64,000 nucleotides of DNA from Protula sp. h YS-2021 (GCA_949752745.1 OX457026.1:48826456-48890455), one strand, 5' to 3'; positions 9,608 through 17,717 are shown, numbered from the stretch's first letter. Numbers and translations: made by a program. The notes: a model not told the origin generated them from the sequence alone.

Positions 9608-9965
9608 ATGATTGCTAAACTTGCTTGCTGCGGCACTCCAGACTTTATCACTTGGACGCTTTATCACTTGGACGCTTTATCACTTGGACGCTTATTGGGA
9701 TGTTGTACATCACAGTCTTGATGTGATTGAACTACATTCAAGATTTCTTGGAGAATGTGACACAATTGGACTAGAAGAAGATCCTAACTTTGACTTTGAT
9801 TCTGCACTCTATTCAGTCCGCACTGACGTGGAAGTATATTTCATCGTGGTGGATTATTTGAGAGATTGCTGTGGACTACAACTAGAAGAAGAAACCGAGC
9901 AGCTTTGTCAGGTAAGCCCCCCCCCCCCCCCTTTTAACACCAACAACTCTAACACCAACAGCTAA
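9608..9965 (+). pseudogene. Unrecognised small gene, frame broken by a 16-bp triplication
   Basis: The long frame (9612-9965) has no ATG. The ATG at 9608 is in another frame. Between them three 16-bp units (9644-9691) shift phase. With one unit fewer the 9608 ATG and the downstream frame would agree, so unit expansion probably broke the gene. The body has ELHSRFLGECDT..DFDSALYSVRTDVEVYFIVVDYLRDCCGL, similar to the 8436 gene. At the end, CAG|GTAAG (9911/9912) looks like a splice donor. Function unknown. Confidence 0.5.
9644..9691 (+). repeat. Three perfect 16-bp tandem units (TTTATCACTTGGACGC)
   Basis: Units at 9644-9659, 9660-9675 and 9676-9691 are identical. Because 16 is not a multiple of three, copy-number change alters the reading frame of the surrounding ORF. 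Confidence 0.97.
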
Positions 9966-9983
9966 CAATGTTTTTCTTTCTAG
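9912..9983 (+). other. Candidate short intron
   Basis: The donor CAG|GTAAGC at 9912 is close to consensus. A C-run follows, then acceptors CCAACAG (ending 9961) or TTTTTCTTTCTAG (ending 9983). Use of 9961 keeps a frame open to TAA 10094-10096, joining to an ORF that also has its own ATG at 9968 (MFFFLANLILCEWF..EEDMSD). The 50-72 bp size is very short for an animal intron, so this is tentative. Confidence 0.35.
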
Positions 9984-10096
9984 CAAATTTAATTTTATGT
10001 GAGTGGTTTCAACGTGAACAAAGAAAGAAGATGATAGAAGAGGTAGCAGATATATTAAAACATATTTTATTGCAGGAGGAAGACATGTCAGACTAA
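9968..10096 (+). CDS. Small ORF or second exon, EWFQRE..EEVADIL
   Basis: 42 codons from ATG 9968. A hydrophobic start is followed by a charged helix (QREQRKKMIEEVADILKHILLQEEDMSD). It may be an exon of the 9608 gene through the 9912 donor, or a separate small gene. Not recognised. Confidence 0.35.
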   Translation: MFFFLANLILCEWFQREQRKKMIEEVADILKHILLQEEDMSD

Positions 10097-10559
10097 ACCA
10101 AAAGTCAACATTGAGAATCTTGTACTAATTAGCGGTCACAAGGATGTTCTTTCCAACATGTTTCCAACACACCTTGAAAAGTATGGACATACATTGAACT
10201 CGAGTGAAGCGTTGTATCAATATGAGAAAGCTGTGTTTCATCACCGCCCAGATATTGCTTCAGCTATTGTGTCATCCAGAAATGGATATGAAGCAAAACG
10301 TATCTCCCAAGTGATAAAGCCATGTCCTTTTTGGCATACATTGAAGAAAAGCCAAATGCAAGAGGTGTTACAAGTCAAATGGAATCAGTGTGCATCGTTT
10401 CGCAACAAGTTAAAAGACTGTAAAGGTAAAACTTTAGTGGAAGCCACGTATGATCCTTGGTGGGGAGCTGGTGTGAAACATGTGTCATGTCCTGGATATC
10501 CTGGTCAGAATATCATGGGAAAGTTGTTAGAACAGTTGTATGAGGAAGAGGGGGTATAA
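10059..10559 (+). CDS. NADAR-domain (YbiA-like) N-glycosidase
   Basis: Recognised from the ordered NADAR (DUF1768) motifs: GHKDVLSNMFP near the N-terminus, LNSSEALYQYEKA with the conserved Glu/Tyr/Gln, AKRISQ, FWHTLKKSQMQEVLQVKWNQ, and LVEATYDPWWGAG near the C-terminus. The LSN motif contains the first ATG (10158), so that ATG is inside the domain and is not the true start. The frame is open back to 10059 without an earlier ATG, implying a lost start or a 5' exon (TTTTATTGCAG ends at 10075). Family members cleave N-glycosidic bonds, and some remove ADP-ribose from guanine in DNA. The body carries no stop or frameshift. GTATAAAAG for the next gene overlaps its end. Confidence 0.8.
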   Translation, partial: NIFYCRRKTCQTKPKVNIENLVLISGHKDVLSNMFPTHLEKYGHTLNSSEALYQYEKAVFHHRPDIASAIVSSRNGYEAKRISQVIKPCPFWHTLKKSQMQEVLQVKWNQCASFRNKLKDCKGKTLVEATYDPWWGAGVKHVSCPGYPGQNIMGKLLEQLYEEEGV

Positions 10560-10562
10560 AAG
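10555..10562 (+). promoter_or_regulatory. TATA box (TATAAAAG) for the 10666/10817 genes
   Basis: A canonical TATAAAAG overlaps the NADAR stop codon and lies about 110 bp before ATG 10666. A GCC-repeat tract (10592-10608) follows in the presumed leader. Confidence 0.65.
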
Positions 10563-10665
10563 AGAATGTGCCTCCATCATCATCTTACCTGCCGCCGCCG
10601 CCGCCGCCCAGCCGCTCGCCCAGCCGCTCACCAGTCCTGGTGTGGAGACGTGTTTTTGTGAACCT

Positions 10666-10817
10666 ATGAATTCATTCCATGCTGAACTTGACAAACTTGT
10701 GTAAGGAGTGAAGAGTGTGGTGGCATTGCCGGAGCTGAGGAGTTTGATGTGGAAGCAGTGTATGCTCTCTATAATTCAAGACTGTTTGATGAAGTGAGAG
10801 AGTATACTGCAGTATAA
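10666..10817 (+). pseudogene. Small ORF with frameshift, overlapping the next ATG
   Basis: ATG 10666 opens a 13-codon frame (NSFHAELDKLV). Another frame then continues as GAEEFDVEAVYALYNSRLFDEVREYTAV and ends with TAA at 10815-10817, sharing TAATG with the next gene. The coding-like second part suggests one small gene with a frameshift near 10705. Not recognised. Confidence 0.4.
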
Positions 10818-11149
10818 TGGTAGACATGACACTGAGACAATATATTGTGCAAAAAGCTTATTGTGAAGAAATGTTATTAGCTGTAAAAAAGTATGCATGG
10901 TTAGTATGTCCTGCTTGTCAACATGAAGAGTGTTCAGAACATACTTGTCATTTTGCATGTGTCTATACATATTGGAATGAAGCTAAATATTATATTCATT
11001 TAGATAAAGTGTTAGAGAATGCAAATCAGCGTTGTAAGAAATATGGTGTAGATACGATTACAGTCGATGAACTCAGTAATTGGCTAGTATTCATTGAAGA
11101 CCAATGGTCTCCAGTTATTCACACCATTGTATCTATACTTGATTTGTAA
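10817..11149 (+). CDS. Unrecognised Cys/His-rich small protein
   Basis: 110 codons starting in a TAATG overlap with the upstream ORF. Residues about 30-48 form a probable zinc site (CPACQHEECSEHTCHFAC). The rest looks helical (YWNEAKYYIHLDKVLENANQRCKK, TVDELSNWLVFIEDQW). A polyadenylation-type AATAAA follows at 11181. It is intact and is the last gene before the integrase. Function unknown. Confidence 0.6.
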   Translation: MVDMTLRQYIVQKAYCEEMLLAVKKYAWLVCPACQHEECSEHTCHFACVYTYWNEAKYYIHLDKVLENANQRCKKYGVDTITVDELSNWLVFIEDQWSPVIHTIVSILDL

Positions 11150-11180
11150 ACTTGTGAGTTAAGTAATGTTGATTGAGTTA

Positions 11181-11217
11181 AATAAAAAAGCTGTTCTGTT
11201 GAGAAGGTGGTTTTTTT
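11181..11217 (+). terminator. Polyadenylation signal with GT-rich downstream element
   Basis: AATAAA at 11181-11186 lies 32 bp after the 10817 gene's stop and is followed by GTTCTGTTGAG..GGTGGTTTTTTTT. Confidence 0.6.
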
Positions 11218-11419
11218 TGCCTCATGTCGTGAAAACCGTGTTTAGCCCACGAGACGGCCTCGTAAAAAACTTCACATATCTACTGCCTCTCCCTCCCCCC
11301 AGTGCAAATAGATAAAAACCCCAGTGTGTGTCTCAGCCTCTTTCACTCGAGACGTCAACCTTGCAAGTGCTGCTGCTCTAGTAGAGGCGTGTTGTTGCTT
11401 TTCATTTTTCGGTGTGACC

Positions 11420-12532
11420 ATGTCGACGTCGAAAGACTACTTGACCAATATGTACTTCAAACCTGGACAGCCCGGGGCATTTGCTGGTCCTTACAAACTG
11501 TATCACATCTTAAGAAAACATGATCAACCAGTGACACAGTCGCAAGTGAAGAAATGGCTACAGGATCAAGATGCATTCAGTTTACTCCAACCTGTAAAAT
11601 ACAGGTTCAAAACACAACGTGTGATTACACGGGGCATTGATGACATGTGGGATATTGATTTTGCTGATATGGGAAACATAGCTCCCTATAATGATGGCAC
11701 ACGCTTTTTACTCATTGTCATTGATGTGTTTTCCAAATATGTGTGGGTGCAGGCAATACCTAATAAATGACATACCAGAGTCATACAAGCTTTCCAAAAG
11801 ATTTTTCATGACACACGCCGAAGACCACGCACTCTAAGGTCAGATAAAGGAACGGAATTTAAAAACAGATGGGTAAAAGCATTTTTGAAGAAAGAGGGCA
11901 TTCATGCTTATACCACAAAGAATGAAACCAAAGCCAACTTTGCTGAGAGAGTCATTCGTACTCTAAAGGGAATGATGTATCGGTATTTTCTACATAATCA
12001 AACTTACCGTTACTTAGACATCCTTCCAGACTTGGTGTACAATTACAACCATAGACCTCATGGCTCCCTCCCGAATAAGTATGCTCCAGCCGAGATTCGT
12101 AAAGACAACGAATCGAAAGTGTGGAAGTATATGTATGTCGACAAACTAAAATTGAAACCGAAGAAGAAGAACAATTTTAAATTTAACATTGGCGATCATG
12201 TTCGCATTTCTCACATTAAATATGTGTTTCAACGGGATTATCACATCAAATAGACGCAAGAAGTCTTTATTGTCACACATCGTTGTAAGAAGCAAGGAAT
12301 ACATTTGTATCGTGTAAAAGACTTTTTAGACAAAGATATTGATGGGCATTTCTATGAGAAAGAACTGCAGAAAGTGACCAAAGATATTGAATCCGTCTAC
12401 AGAATTGAAAAAGTCTTGAAAACACGTAAAAGGCGAGGAGGGCGAGGAGGTGTGAAAGAATTATTTGTCAAGTGGTTAGGTTGGCCAAACAAGTTTAACA
12501 GTTGGGTGAAAGAAACAGACATTCAAAAGTGA
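11420..12532 (+). pseudogene. Polinton integrase with C-terminal chromodomain, two in-frame stops
   Basis: One frame runs from ATG 11420 to TGA 12532, broken by TGA at 11768-11770 and TAG at 12251-12253 without frame change. The DDE catalytic triad is visible: D in MWDIDFADM, D in RSDKGTEF, E in NFAERVIRTLK. An N-terminal segment (YKLYHILRKHD..VKKWLQDQDAF) precedes the core. The C-terminal chromodomain reads YRIEKVLKTRKR..LFVKWLGWPNKFNSWV. In Polintons this enzyme inserts the element with a 6-bp duplication. The ATPase begins in the overlapping end. Confidence 0.92.
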
Positions 12533-13189
12533 AGCATCCATTTACATGCTTGGTCTCTGGACCTACAGGCAGTGGCAAAACGTCTCTGGTGAAGGAAATT
12601 CTAGAACAAAAGTTGATTCAACCCTCTCCGAAAAGCATTTTATGGCTCTATGCAGCAGATCAGCCTTTGTACAAGGGAATGAAAGGCGTAAAATTTTACC
12701 AAGGCATTCCAGATGACATTGAAGAGCGCTTTACCCGAAAAAACCATACTTACTCATCATTGATGACTTAATGACCAAATGCCATAGCGATGAGCGTATG
12801 ACACGTCTCTTTAGTGTTGGTAGCAGTCATCAAAAGCTAAGTATCATCTTTATTGTGCATAATTTGTTCCATCATGGGAAAGAGATGCGAAATATTAGTT
12901 TGAATACACATTATATCATTCTGTTTAAAAATCCGAGAGACAGTCAACAAATCAGTACATTGGCGCGGCAGATGTATCCTGGAAGAGCTCAATTTCTCAT
13001 AGAAGCCTATCAAGATGCTACCAGCAAACCCCATGGTTATTTATTCATTGACTTGAAGCCGAAGACGAATGATCAACTACGTATTCGCACAGGCATTTTA
13101 CCAAAAGATACACATTATATATATATATTGATAAAGCAGTGTATGACCAAGAACCAACTCATTTAACCATTCAAAGTCAAGATGTCTAA
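12529..13189 (+). pseudogene. FtsK/HerA-type genome-packaging ATPase, frameshifted
   Basis: Walker A GPTGSGKTS is near the N-terminus. Walker B (LLIIDD) appears only after a frame change at an A6 run (12738-12743). The second part (LFSVGSSHQKLSIIFIVHNLFHHGKEMR, HYIILFKNPRD) is typical of Polinton packaging ATPases. A TA microsatellite (about 13115-13129) shifts frame again; the likely original end is TAA 13187-13189, overlapping the next ATG at 13182. The expected start overlapping the integrase stop reads GTG (12529) instead of ATG. The ATPase would drive DNA into the capsid. Confidence 0.9.
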
Positions 13190-13507
13190 CCGTATTCGAG
13201 CGAACCAGCCTTTTCTTCATTTGCTTGCACGCAGTGGGCCTAGACGGCGTAAATCCTTGCTACAGCAAGCTACGAAGGAGGAATTAACGAGCTTGTTTGA
13301 AATTTGTTTGAATATATTGCGAGGACATTTGCACTTAAGCTCAAAACGGTATAAGGTATTCAAGCGTGAGCGTCATACCCTACGCACTCTGGCAGACAAG
13401 AAGATTTCCCTTCGACGAAAAAGAAGTTGGTTAATCAGAAAGGAGGATTCATTGGAGTTATTGCTAGATTTGCATTGCCCTTGTTATCCAAGCTGCTGTT
13501 AAAATGA
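13182..13507 (+). CDS. Conserved Polinton small basic protein, C-terminus frameshifted
   Basis: Begins RIRANQPFLHLLARSGPRRRKSLLQQATKEELTSLFEICLNIL, a start I recognise as typical of a small protein encoded between ATPase and penton in Polintons. It is basic (KRERHTLRTLADKKISLRRKR). Near 13420 the frame shifts: the alternative frame gives a glycine/hydrophobic tail (GGFIGVIARFALPLLSK) ending TGA 13505-13507, which overlaps the next ATG (13504). The stop in the current frame is at 13500-13502. A structural or membrane-active role is possible but unproven. Confidence 0.65.
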
Positions 13508-14085
13508 AGCATGCTATGAAAATGGTTCTCATTCCTGAACATGAATACAAACTGTTATTAGAAAAGAAGGGGGGAAAACATGGTGGCGAGATTAAAACAA
13601 AAGTCAATACACTTTTACGTGGAAAACGAACACGTGAAAAGGCCATGGAAATGTCTCAGCTTCTTGGTCATCATCTACTAACAAGTCAGTCACAACAACA
13701 GCGGCAAAAACCACCACCACCACCACCACTAGAAAAGCTAGTGTTAAGTCATTTTCAACCTATCTATCATGGAAAAGTAATACAACTTTTAGCAGAACTG
13801 AAGAAACATGGCACGAAATGGTCAGAGAAGAATGAACTTGTGTTGAAAACGGGCGATGTCATTACAAATTCTAACATTGTTGATTTGATGAAAGAAGCAT
13901 TGGTGGCGACATGAAGAAAAGAACGAACCATTCCACCCCATGGCTGGCATCCGTTTATCCAGGAAATTGTCGATGCCAATATTCCAAAAACTACGTTTAG
14001 TAAAAAGACCACTCGTGAAGACATTGCAACAGAAATGAAACAGCGCCAGCAAAGACAGTTCCCTAAAGGATGGGAAAATTTTTAA
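13504..14085 (+). pseudogene. Conserved Polinton protein (MVLIPEHEY..), in-frame TGA
   Basis: The start MKHAMKMVLIPEHEYKLLLEKK is typical of a virion-region protein of unknown function in Polintons. A TGA at 13912-13914 interrupts an otherwise continuous frame to TAA 14083-14085 (HGWHPFIQEIV, QFPKGWENF). A poly-proline stretch from CCACCACCA repeats lies at 13710-13730. The end overlaps ATG 14070 of the next gene. CGA to TGA by CpG decay is a plausible cause. Confidence 0.65.
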
Positions 14086-14270
14086 CATGGTTGAAAGAGC
14101 TATGGTGTTGTTACCAAGAAGATAAACCGACTATTCCTGTGAAGATCAGATGCACAAGTGCGTGTTGTAAAGGAGAAGTCATAGACCATCATCATCATCA
14201 TGATGTAAAAGAGGATGAGACTTTGCATACTTGGTCGAATGGCGCGCGCTATCCTGAGGTATATAGGTAA
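14070..14270 (+). CDS. Small Cys-rich Polinton protein
   Basis: 66 codons; the ATG overlaps the preceding gene's last codons. It has WLKELWCCYQED, CTSACCKG and a histidine run (HHHHHD). Small genes with a CTS-x-CC motif occur between ATPase and penton in related elements, from memory of the family layout. Function unknown; lipid-modified or metal-binding cysteines are possible. Confidence 0.5.
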   Translation: MGKFLTWLKELWCCYQEDKPTIPVKIRCTSACCKGEVIDHHHHHDVKEDETLHTWSNGARYPEVYR

Positions 14271-14309
14271 CGACAACGCACCCATACCATTTAGAGTCTC
14301 TCCCCCATC

Positions 14310-15167
14310 ATGGAGTCAACAAGTTTTTAAATTACTTTGCCTAGCAATGCGAGTATGAACTATTATCCCAACAACAAGGCTTCGAATTATCAAATTCGTA
14401 TGCCTCGAACCATCTATCTGAATGGAAGATATGAAGTGGCTTTAGCTGAAATTCAATATCCACATACATGGTCAACCATGAGACATAGAATGGACTATTC
14501 TATTCAGTATCGACGAATAGATACATTTGACACTATCGATATTCCTCATGGGTACTACAGAACCATACAAGAACTATGTCAGGCAGTGAATGAAGAAGTG
14601 GCTAACTCCGAGGACCTTAAAGAAGAAGAAGCTATTCGGCTAAAGTATGATAGAATTAGACGACGCGTTTTTCTATTTCTCAATGATAGCTTTGAAGTGT
14701 CCTTCTCCACTGGATTAGCTGAGATTTTAGGATTTATCCCAGATCAATGGTATACTGAAACATGTAGAGCTGACCATAAAGCTGATGTGAAACAGGGATT
14801 TTATACACTTTATGTGTATTGTAGTATTTGTGAACAACAAGTTGTTGGCGATCATTATGTTCCCTTGATACGTTCTGTTGGCATACAAGGCCATGATGGT
14901 GAGATTATCATGAAAACGTACAACGAACCGCATTATGTTCCTGTAAACACATCCAAATTTGACGTGATAGAGATGAATATAAAGGACGACACAGGCCATA
15001 CTGTTCCATTTCAAACTGGAAAGGTGATCTGTAAACTTCATTTTCGACCAAAAGCATTACGAAAGCCTACAGACACGATCCGTGGGTGGGTGGAGAATTA
15101 CCAGGATTTAAAGGAGCGCGAATACAATATGGGGATATGGTTCAATACTGGGATCATTGGCTCGTAG
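14310..15167 (+). CDS. Penton (minor capsid) protein, single jelly-roll; early nonsense codon
   Basis: Recognised from LPSNASMNYYPNNKASNYQIRMPRTIYLNGRYEVALAEIQYPHTW, the start of the Polinton penton. Later blocks are FSTGLAEILGF and VPVNTSKFDVIEMNIKDDTGHTVPFQTGKVICKLHFRP. The penton forms capsid vertices. The natural ATG (14310) lies in frame but is followed by TAA at codon 7 (14328-14330); the frame is otherwise open to TAG 15165-15167. The fragment at 3706-4140 is its counterpart in element B. Confidence 0.88.
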
Positions 15168-15378
15168 AGCTATTCCGCTACTTAAGGCTGGGGCTAAGAT
15201 CGTTGCGCCACATCTTAAGAAGGCTGCAAAGAATGTTGCGAAAGATGTTACGGGTCGAGTAGCACAACGTGTGTTTGGTGATGTGCTTAAAAAGAGAGTG
15301 CAACCGACGAAACATGCCAGAAGACGAAAAACAGCTAGACGGATAACATCAAAAAAGCATAAAAGATATATCTTTTAA
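15157..15378 (+). CDS. pX-like basic core/minor capsid protein, N-terminus lost
   Basis: Reads LARRAIPLLKAGAKIVAPHLKKAAKNVAKDVTGRVAQRV then a basic tail (RRRKTARRITSKKHKRYIF). It is homologous to 3977-4333, but a 4-bp difference near 15131-15140 removes the glycine-rich start from frame, and no ATG remains. It overlaps the penton end and is followed 5 bp later by the capsid gene. Probably DNA-binding or capsid-associated, as adenovirus pX. Confidence 0.7.
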   Translation: MARRAIPLLKAGAKIVAPHLKKAAKNVAKDVTGRVAQRVFGDVLKKRVQPTKHARRRKTARRITSKKHKRYIF

Positions 15379-15383
15379 AAATC

Positions 15384-16067
15384 ATGTCTCTCATTCATAA
15401 TCATTCGTGCGAATGCAGTCTTTCTCCATTGGAATGGTTTCACGTACCACCGACGCAAACTGCTGTAGAGAAAAGTTATAATGTCGACTATCAACCACTG
15501 ACTACCATTAGAGAGGGTGCTCCAATAGAATTTTATGTTCCTGCGAGTACAGAAGAATATCTGGATTTAAAGAACAGCAAACTTCATATTGTATGCCGCA
15601 TTGTAAAGGCCGATGGATCAGCGTGTGGCCCAGATGATCATGTCTCTTGCATCAATGATGTGTTTAATGGGTTATGGTCTAATATTGAATTGTTTCTGAA
15701 TGATCGGTTGGTATCTCATAGTAACAATACTCATGGGTATACCAGCATTATCTCTCATCTCATCCATGATTCGGAAGAAAGTCTCCATTCTGAGCGCTCT
15801 ATGCGTCTCATGTACAAGGATACTGCTGGGTCGATGAATAGTTATGAGGTGAAAAGACCTAATCATGAACGATATGTATCCGGGTTTCATGTCAATGCCG
15901 ACGGTGGTGACTTAGCAGAGCAAGGAAAAAATGGCTTACACAATCGTTATTTGCATACACGTCTCAGCCGTGATTTTATGCTGGCAGGTGGTTTAAGGAT
16001 AGATTTGTTTGAGCAGGATCGTTATCTTCCTAATGGCACCAGTTTGAAATTGCGTTTCCATAGATGA
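15384..16067 (+). CDS. Major capsid protein, first jelly-roll (gene split by frameshift)
   Basis: 227 codons from ATG 15384. SLSPLEWFHVPPTQT, TTIREGAPIEFYVPASTEEYLDLKNSKLHI, LWSNIELFLNDRLV and NNTHGYTSII are hallmark blocks of the Polinton double jelly-roll capsid protein. The frame ends at TGA 16065-16067, and the second jelly-roll continues in the next frame from about 16063. The break falls at the domain junction. The remnant second half of element B (24838) aligns across this point, showing that one gene is ancestral. Confidence 0.92.
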   Translation: MSLIHNHSCECSLSPLEWFHVPPTQTAVEKSYNVDYQPLTTIREGAPIEFYVPASTEEYLDLKNSKLHIVCRIVKADGSACGPDDHVSCINDVFNGLWSNIELFLNDRLVSHSNNTHGYTSIISHLIHDSEESLHSERSMRLMYKDTAGSMNSYEVKRPNHERYVSGFHVNADGGDLAEQGKNGLHNRYLHTRLSRDFMLAGGLRIDLFEQDRYLPNGTSLKLRFHR

Positions 16068-16077
16068 TTATGTATTG

Positions 16078-16749
16078 ATGGCTGCAGATAATACCTATAA
16101 GGTAGAAGTGAAAGAGGCATTTTTAACCATTCGCAAAGTGAGATTGAGTCCAGGCATTCAGTTAGGGCATACAGACGCATTGCTGAAAAGTCCTGCCAAG
16201 ATCATCATCACTAGAAAAGAATGTAAAGTCTTGGCCATTCCGGCAGAATTTCAGTCTTTTGTGAAAGACAACATCTTTTTGGGTCAATTACCAAATCGTA
16301 TTGTCATTGGTCTGGTTCATAATGAAGTCTTTGGTGGAACAGTAGTGAGGAATCCATATGATTTCAAACATTCTGATCTGAACTATATGCAACTGTACAC
16401 GGATGGTGAACCAGTCCTATCCAAACCTCTCAAGCTTGACATTCCACAGGACAAATACCTAGATGCTCTTGAAACGCTTTACAAATCGTTTGATAGATTG
16501 AATGGTGAGAAAAGTTCCATTATAAAACGGGAAGACTGGCCTAGAGGTTATGCTTTATTTTCGTTCGACTTAACACCGGATTATGATGGTGCTGATCATT
16601 TTCTCCTGATCAAGCATGGGAATTTGCGGCTAGAAATGAACTTTGCTAGGGCTTTGCAACCTACGATCAATGTCATCGTCTATGCTGAATTTGACAACAT
16701 TATTGAAATCAGTGCAAATCGTAGCATCCAATTCGACTACCAGTCATGA
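16078..16749 (+). CDS. Major capsid protein, second jelly-roll
   Basis: Frame +1 relative to the first half. Blocks are YKVEVKEAFLTIRKVRLSPGIQLGH, GQLPNRIVIGLVHNEVFGGT, NPYDFKHSDLNYMQLY, RGYALFSFDLTPDYDG and NVIVYAEFDNIIEIS. The ATG at 16078 is probably internal to the ancestral gene. Its stop overlaps the protease start (ATGA, 16746-16749). It would trimerise into hexon-like capsomers. Apart from the junction the half is intact. Confidence 0.92.
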   Translation: MAADNTYKVEVKEAFLTIRKVRLSPGIQLGHTDALLKSPAKIIITRKECKVLAIPAEFQSFVKDNIFLGQLPNRIVIGLVHNEVFGGTVVRNPYDFKHSDLNYMQLYTDGEPVLSKPLKLDIPQDKYLDALETLYKSFDRLNGEKSSIIKREDWPRGYALFSFDLTPDYDGADHFLLIKHGNLRLEMNFARALQPTINVIVYAEFDNIIEISANRSIQFDYQS

Positions 16750-17186
16750 ACACGAAGCAGATAGAAGCCATATTGAGCCATGATGCCGCGACCAAAGACT
16801 TGTTTCAAGGTGTGTTTGCCATGGACCAGTTACCACCTTCTTTACAACGCGGTGCCTATGTCATCAACACAGACGATCATGATGAACCAGGAGAGCATTG
16901 GGTGGCAGTGTATTATGACAAAGACCCTGTAGAATACTTTGACTCTTATGGACTGTTACCTCTCGATGATCGTTTAGAAACGTTTTTAAGAAATGACTAT
17001 ATGTATAATTCCATCTCATTACAAATGCCGATATCATCGGCATGTGATTTTTATTGTGTATATTATATATGGCATAGAGCTCGAGGTCAGAGTATGTTTG
17101 AGATTGTGAATAAATTAAAAAGAAAGGATGGGGATTTTATTGTAAAGGATTTTGTCTATAGACATTATAAACCTTTGTTTTATTAA
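16746..17186 (+). CDS. Adenain-like cysteine protease (maturation protease)
   Basis: 146 codons beginning in an ATGA overlap with the capsid gene. The catalytic His lies in GEHWVAVYYD, the acidic residue in VEYFDSYG and the nucleophile in SACDFYCVYYI. These match the C5/Ulp1-like fold shared by adenovirus and Polinton proteases. It would cleave virion precursors in the particle. It is somewhat shorter than adenain (about 200 residues) but is apparently intact. The gene convergent on it (17319) shares the polyadenylation region. Confidence 0.9.
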   Translation: MNTKQIEAILSHDAATKDLFQGVFAMDQLPPSLQRGAYVINTDDHDEPGEHWVAVYYDKDPVEYFDSYGLLPLDDRLETFLRNDYMYNSISLQMPISSACDFYCVYYIWHRARGQSMFEIVNKLKRKDGDFIVKDFVYRHYKPLFY

Positions 17187-17318
17187 TGTTGGTGTAGTTA
17201 AGCTGTAGTTAAGTTGTTGAATAATTGTTCAAGTTTTTGGGAATGAAAAAAAAACTCTCAAGTTTCAAACTGGTCTTGTTTTATTGTTGTTTTCCAAACT
17301 CCCTCCTCCCCTTCTTAT
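17187..17318. terminator. Convergent 3' ends of protease and minus-strand cluster
   Basis: About 130 bp between converging genes. The minus strand has AATAAAAC near 17279-17285. The equivalent gap in element B (25954-26196) has plus AATAAA near 26021 and minus AATAAA near 26052. Confidence 0.5.
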
Positions 17319-17717
17319 CTACCAACTACTTTTTTTACAGTTTTTTCTCAATACATTGATCAATGCATGCCATTCATTAGAATTTAAATTAATATAGGTA
17401 TCATATACATTACACCCACGTTTGTAAATGCTATGAAAGCTCACATAACGCACATCACCAAACTTTATCACTTTAACAGTTTCATGTTCAGACAGTTTCA
17501 GATCATATCCTCCTTCTATGTCCATCAGCCGCATCAGCCGCATCAGCCGCATAGGCTGTGTCACCTCAATGGATTTGGTACCCCGCTTGAGTTGTATTCC
17601 ATCCTCCTCCTCTTTGAATTCAAGCAGAAGATTCTTCCCAATCCAATGCGTGTAACAGCGCGTTGCATTCCACTGTGCTGAGGGTGATTATGTCGCAGTC
17701 TTCTGTAAGCTCGTCAT
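17319..17717 (-). pseudogene. PC4-like small gene a, start overlaps gene b
   Basis: The likely ATG is at 17717, inside the preceding minus-strand gene in another frame, as in element B (26577). In A it is stopped by TAA at 17690-17688. The body reads HWIGKNLLLEFKEEE..GTKSIEVTQP then LKLSEHETVKVIKFGDVRYVSFHS..DTYINLNSNEWHALINVLRKN. Beta strands then a helix beginning with W after INL match the PC4 pattern of the sister genes. Three in-frame tandem CTGATGCGG units (RLMRLMRLM) lie at about 17526-17552. Function inferred as nucleic-acid binding only from fold similarity. Confidence 0.5.

Noticed and set aside
11768..12253. In-frame stops in the integrase as programmed recoding (readthrough or selenocysteine)
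   Set aside because: Two different stop types occur together with nonsense codons and frameshifts in most other core genes of the same element. Random decay explains all of them without special signals.
14181..14205. Histidine run in the 14070 gene as an engineered tag
   Set aside because: It arises from a short CATCAT microsatellite in a native gene with no vector-like sequence nearby.
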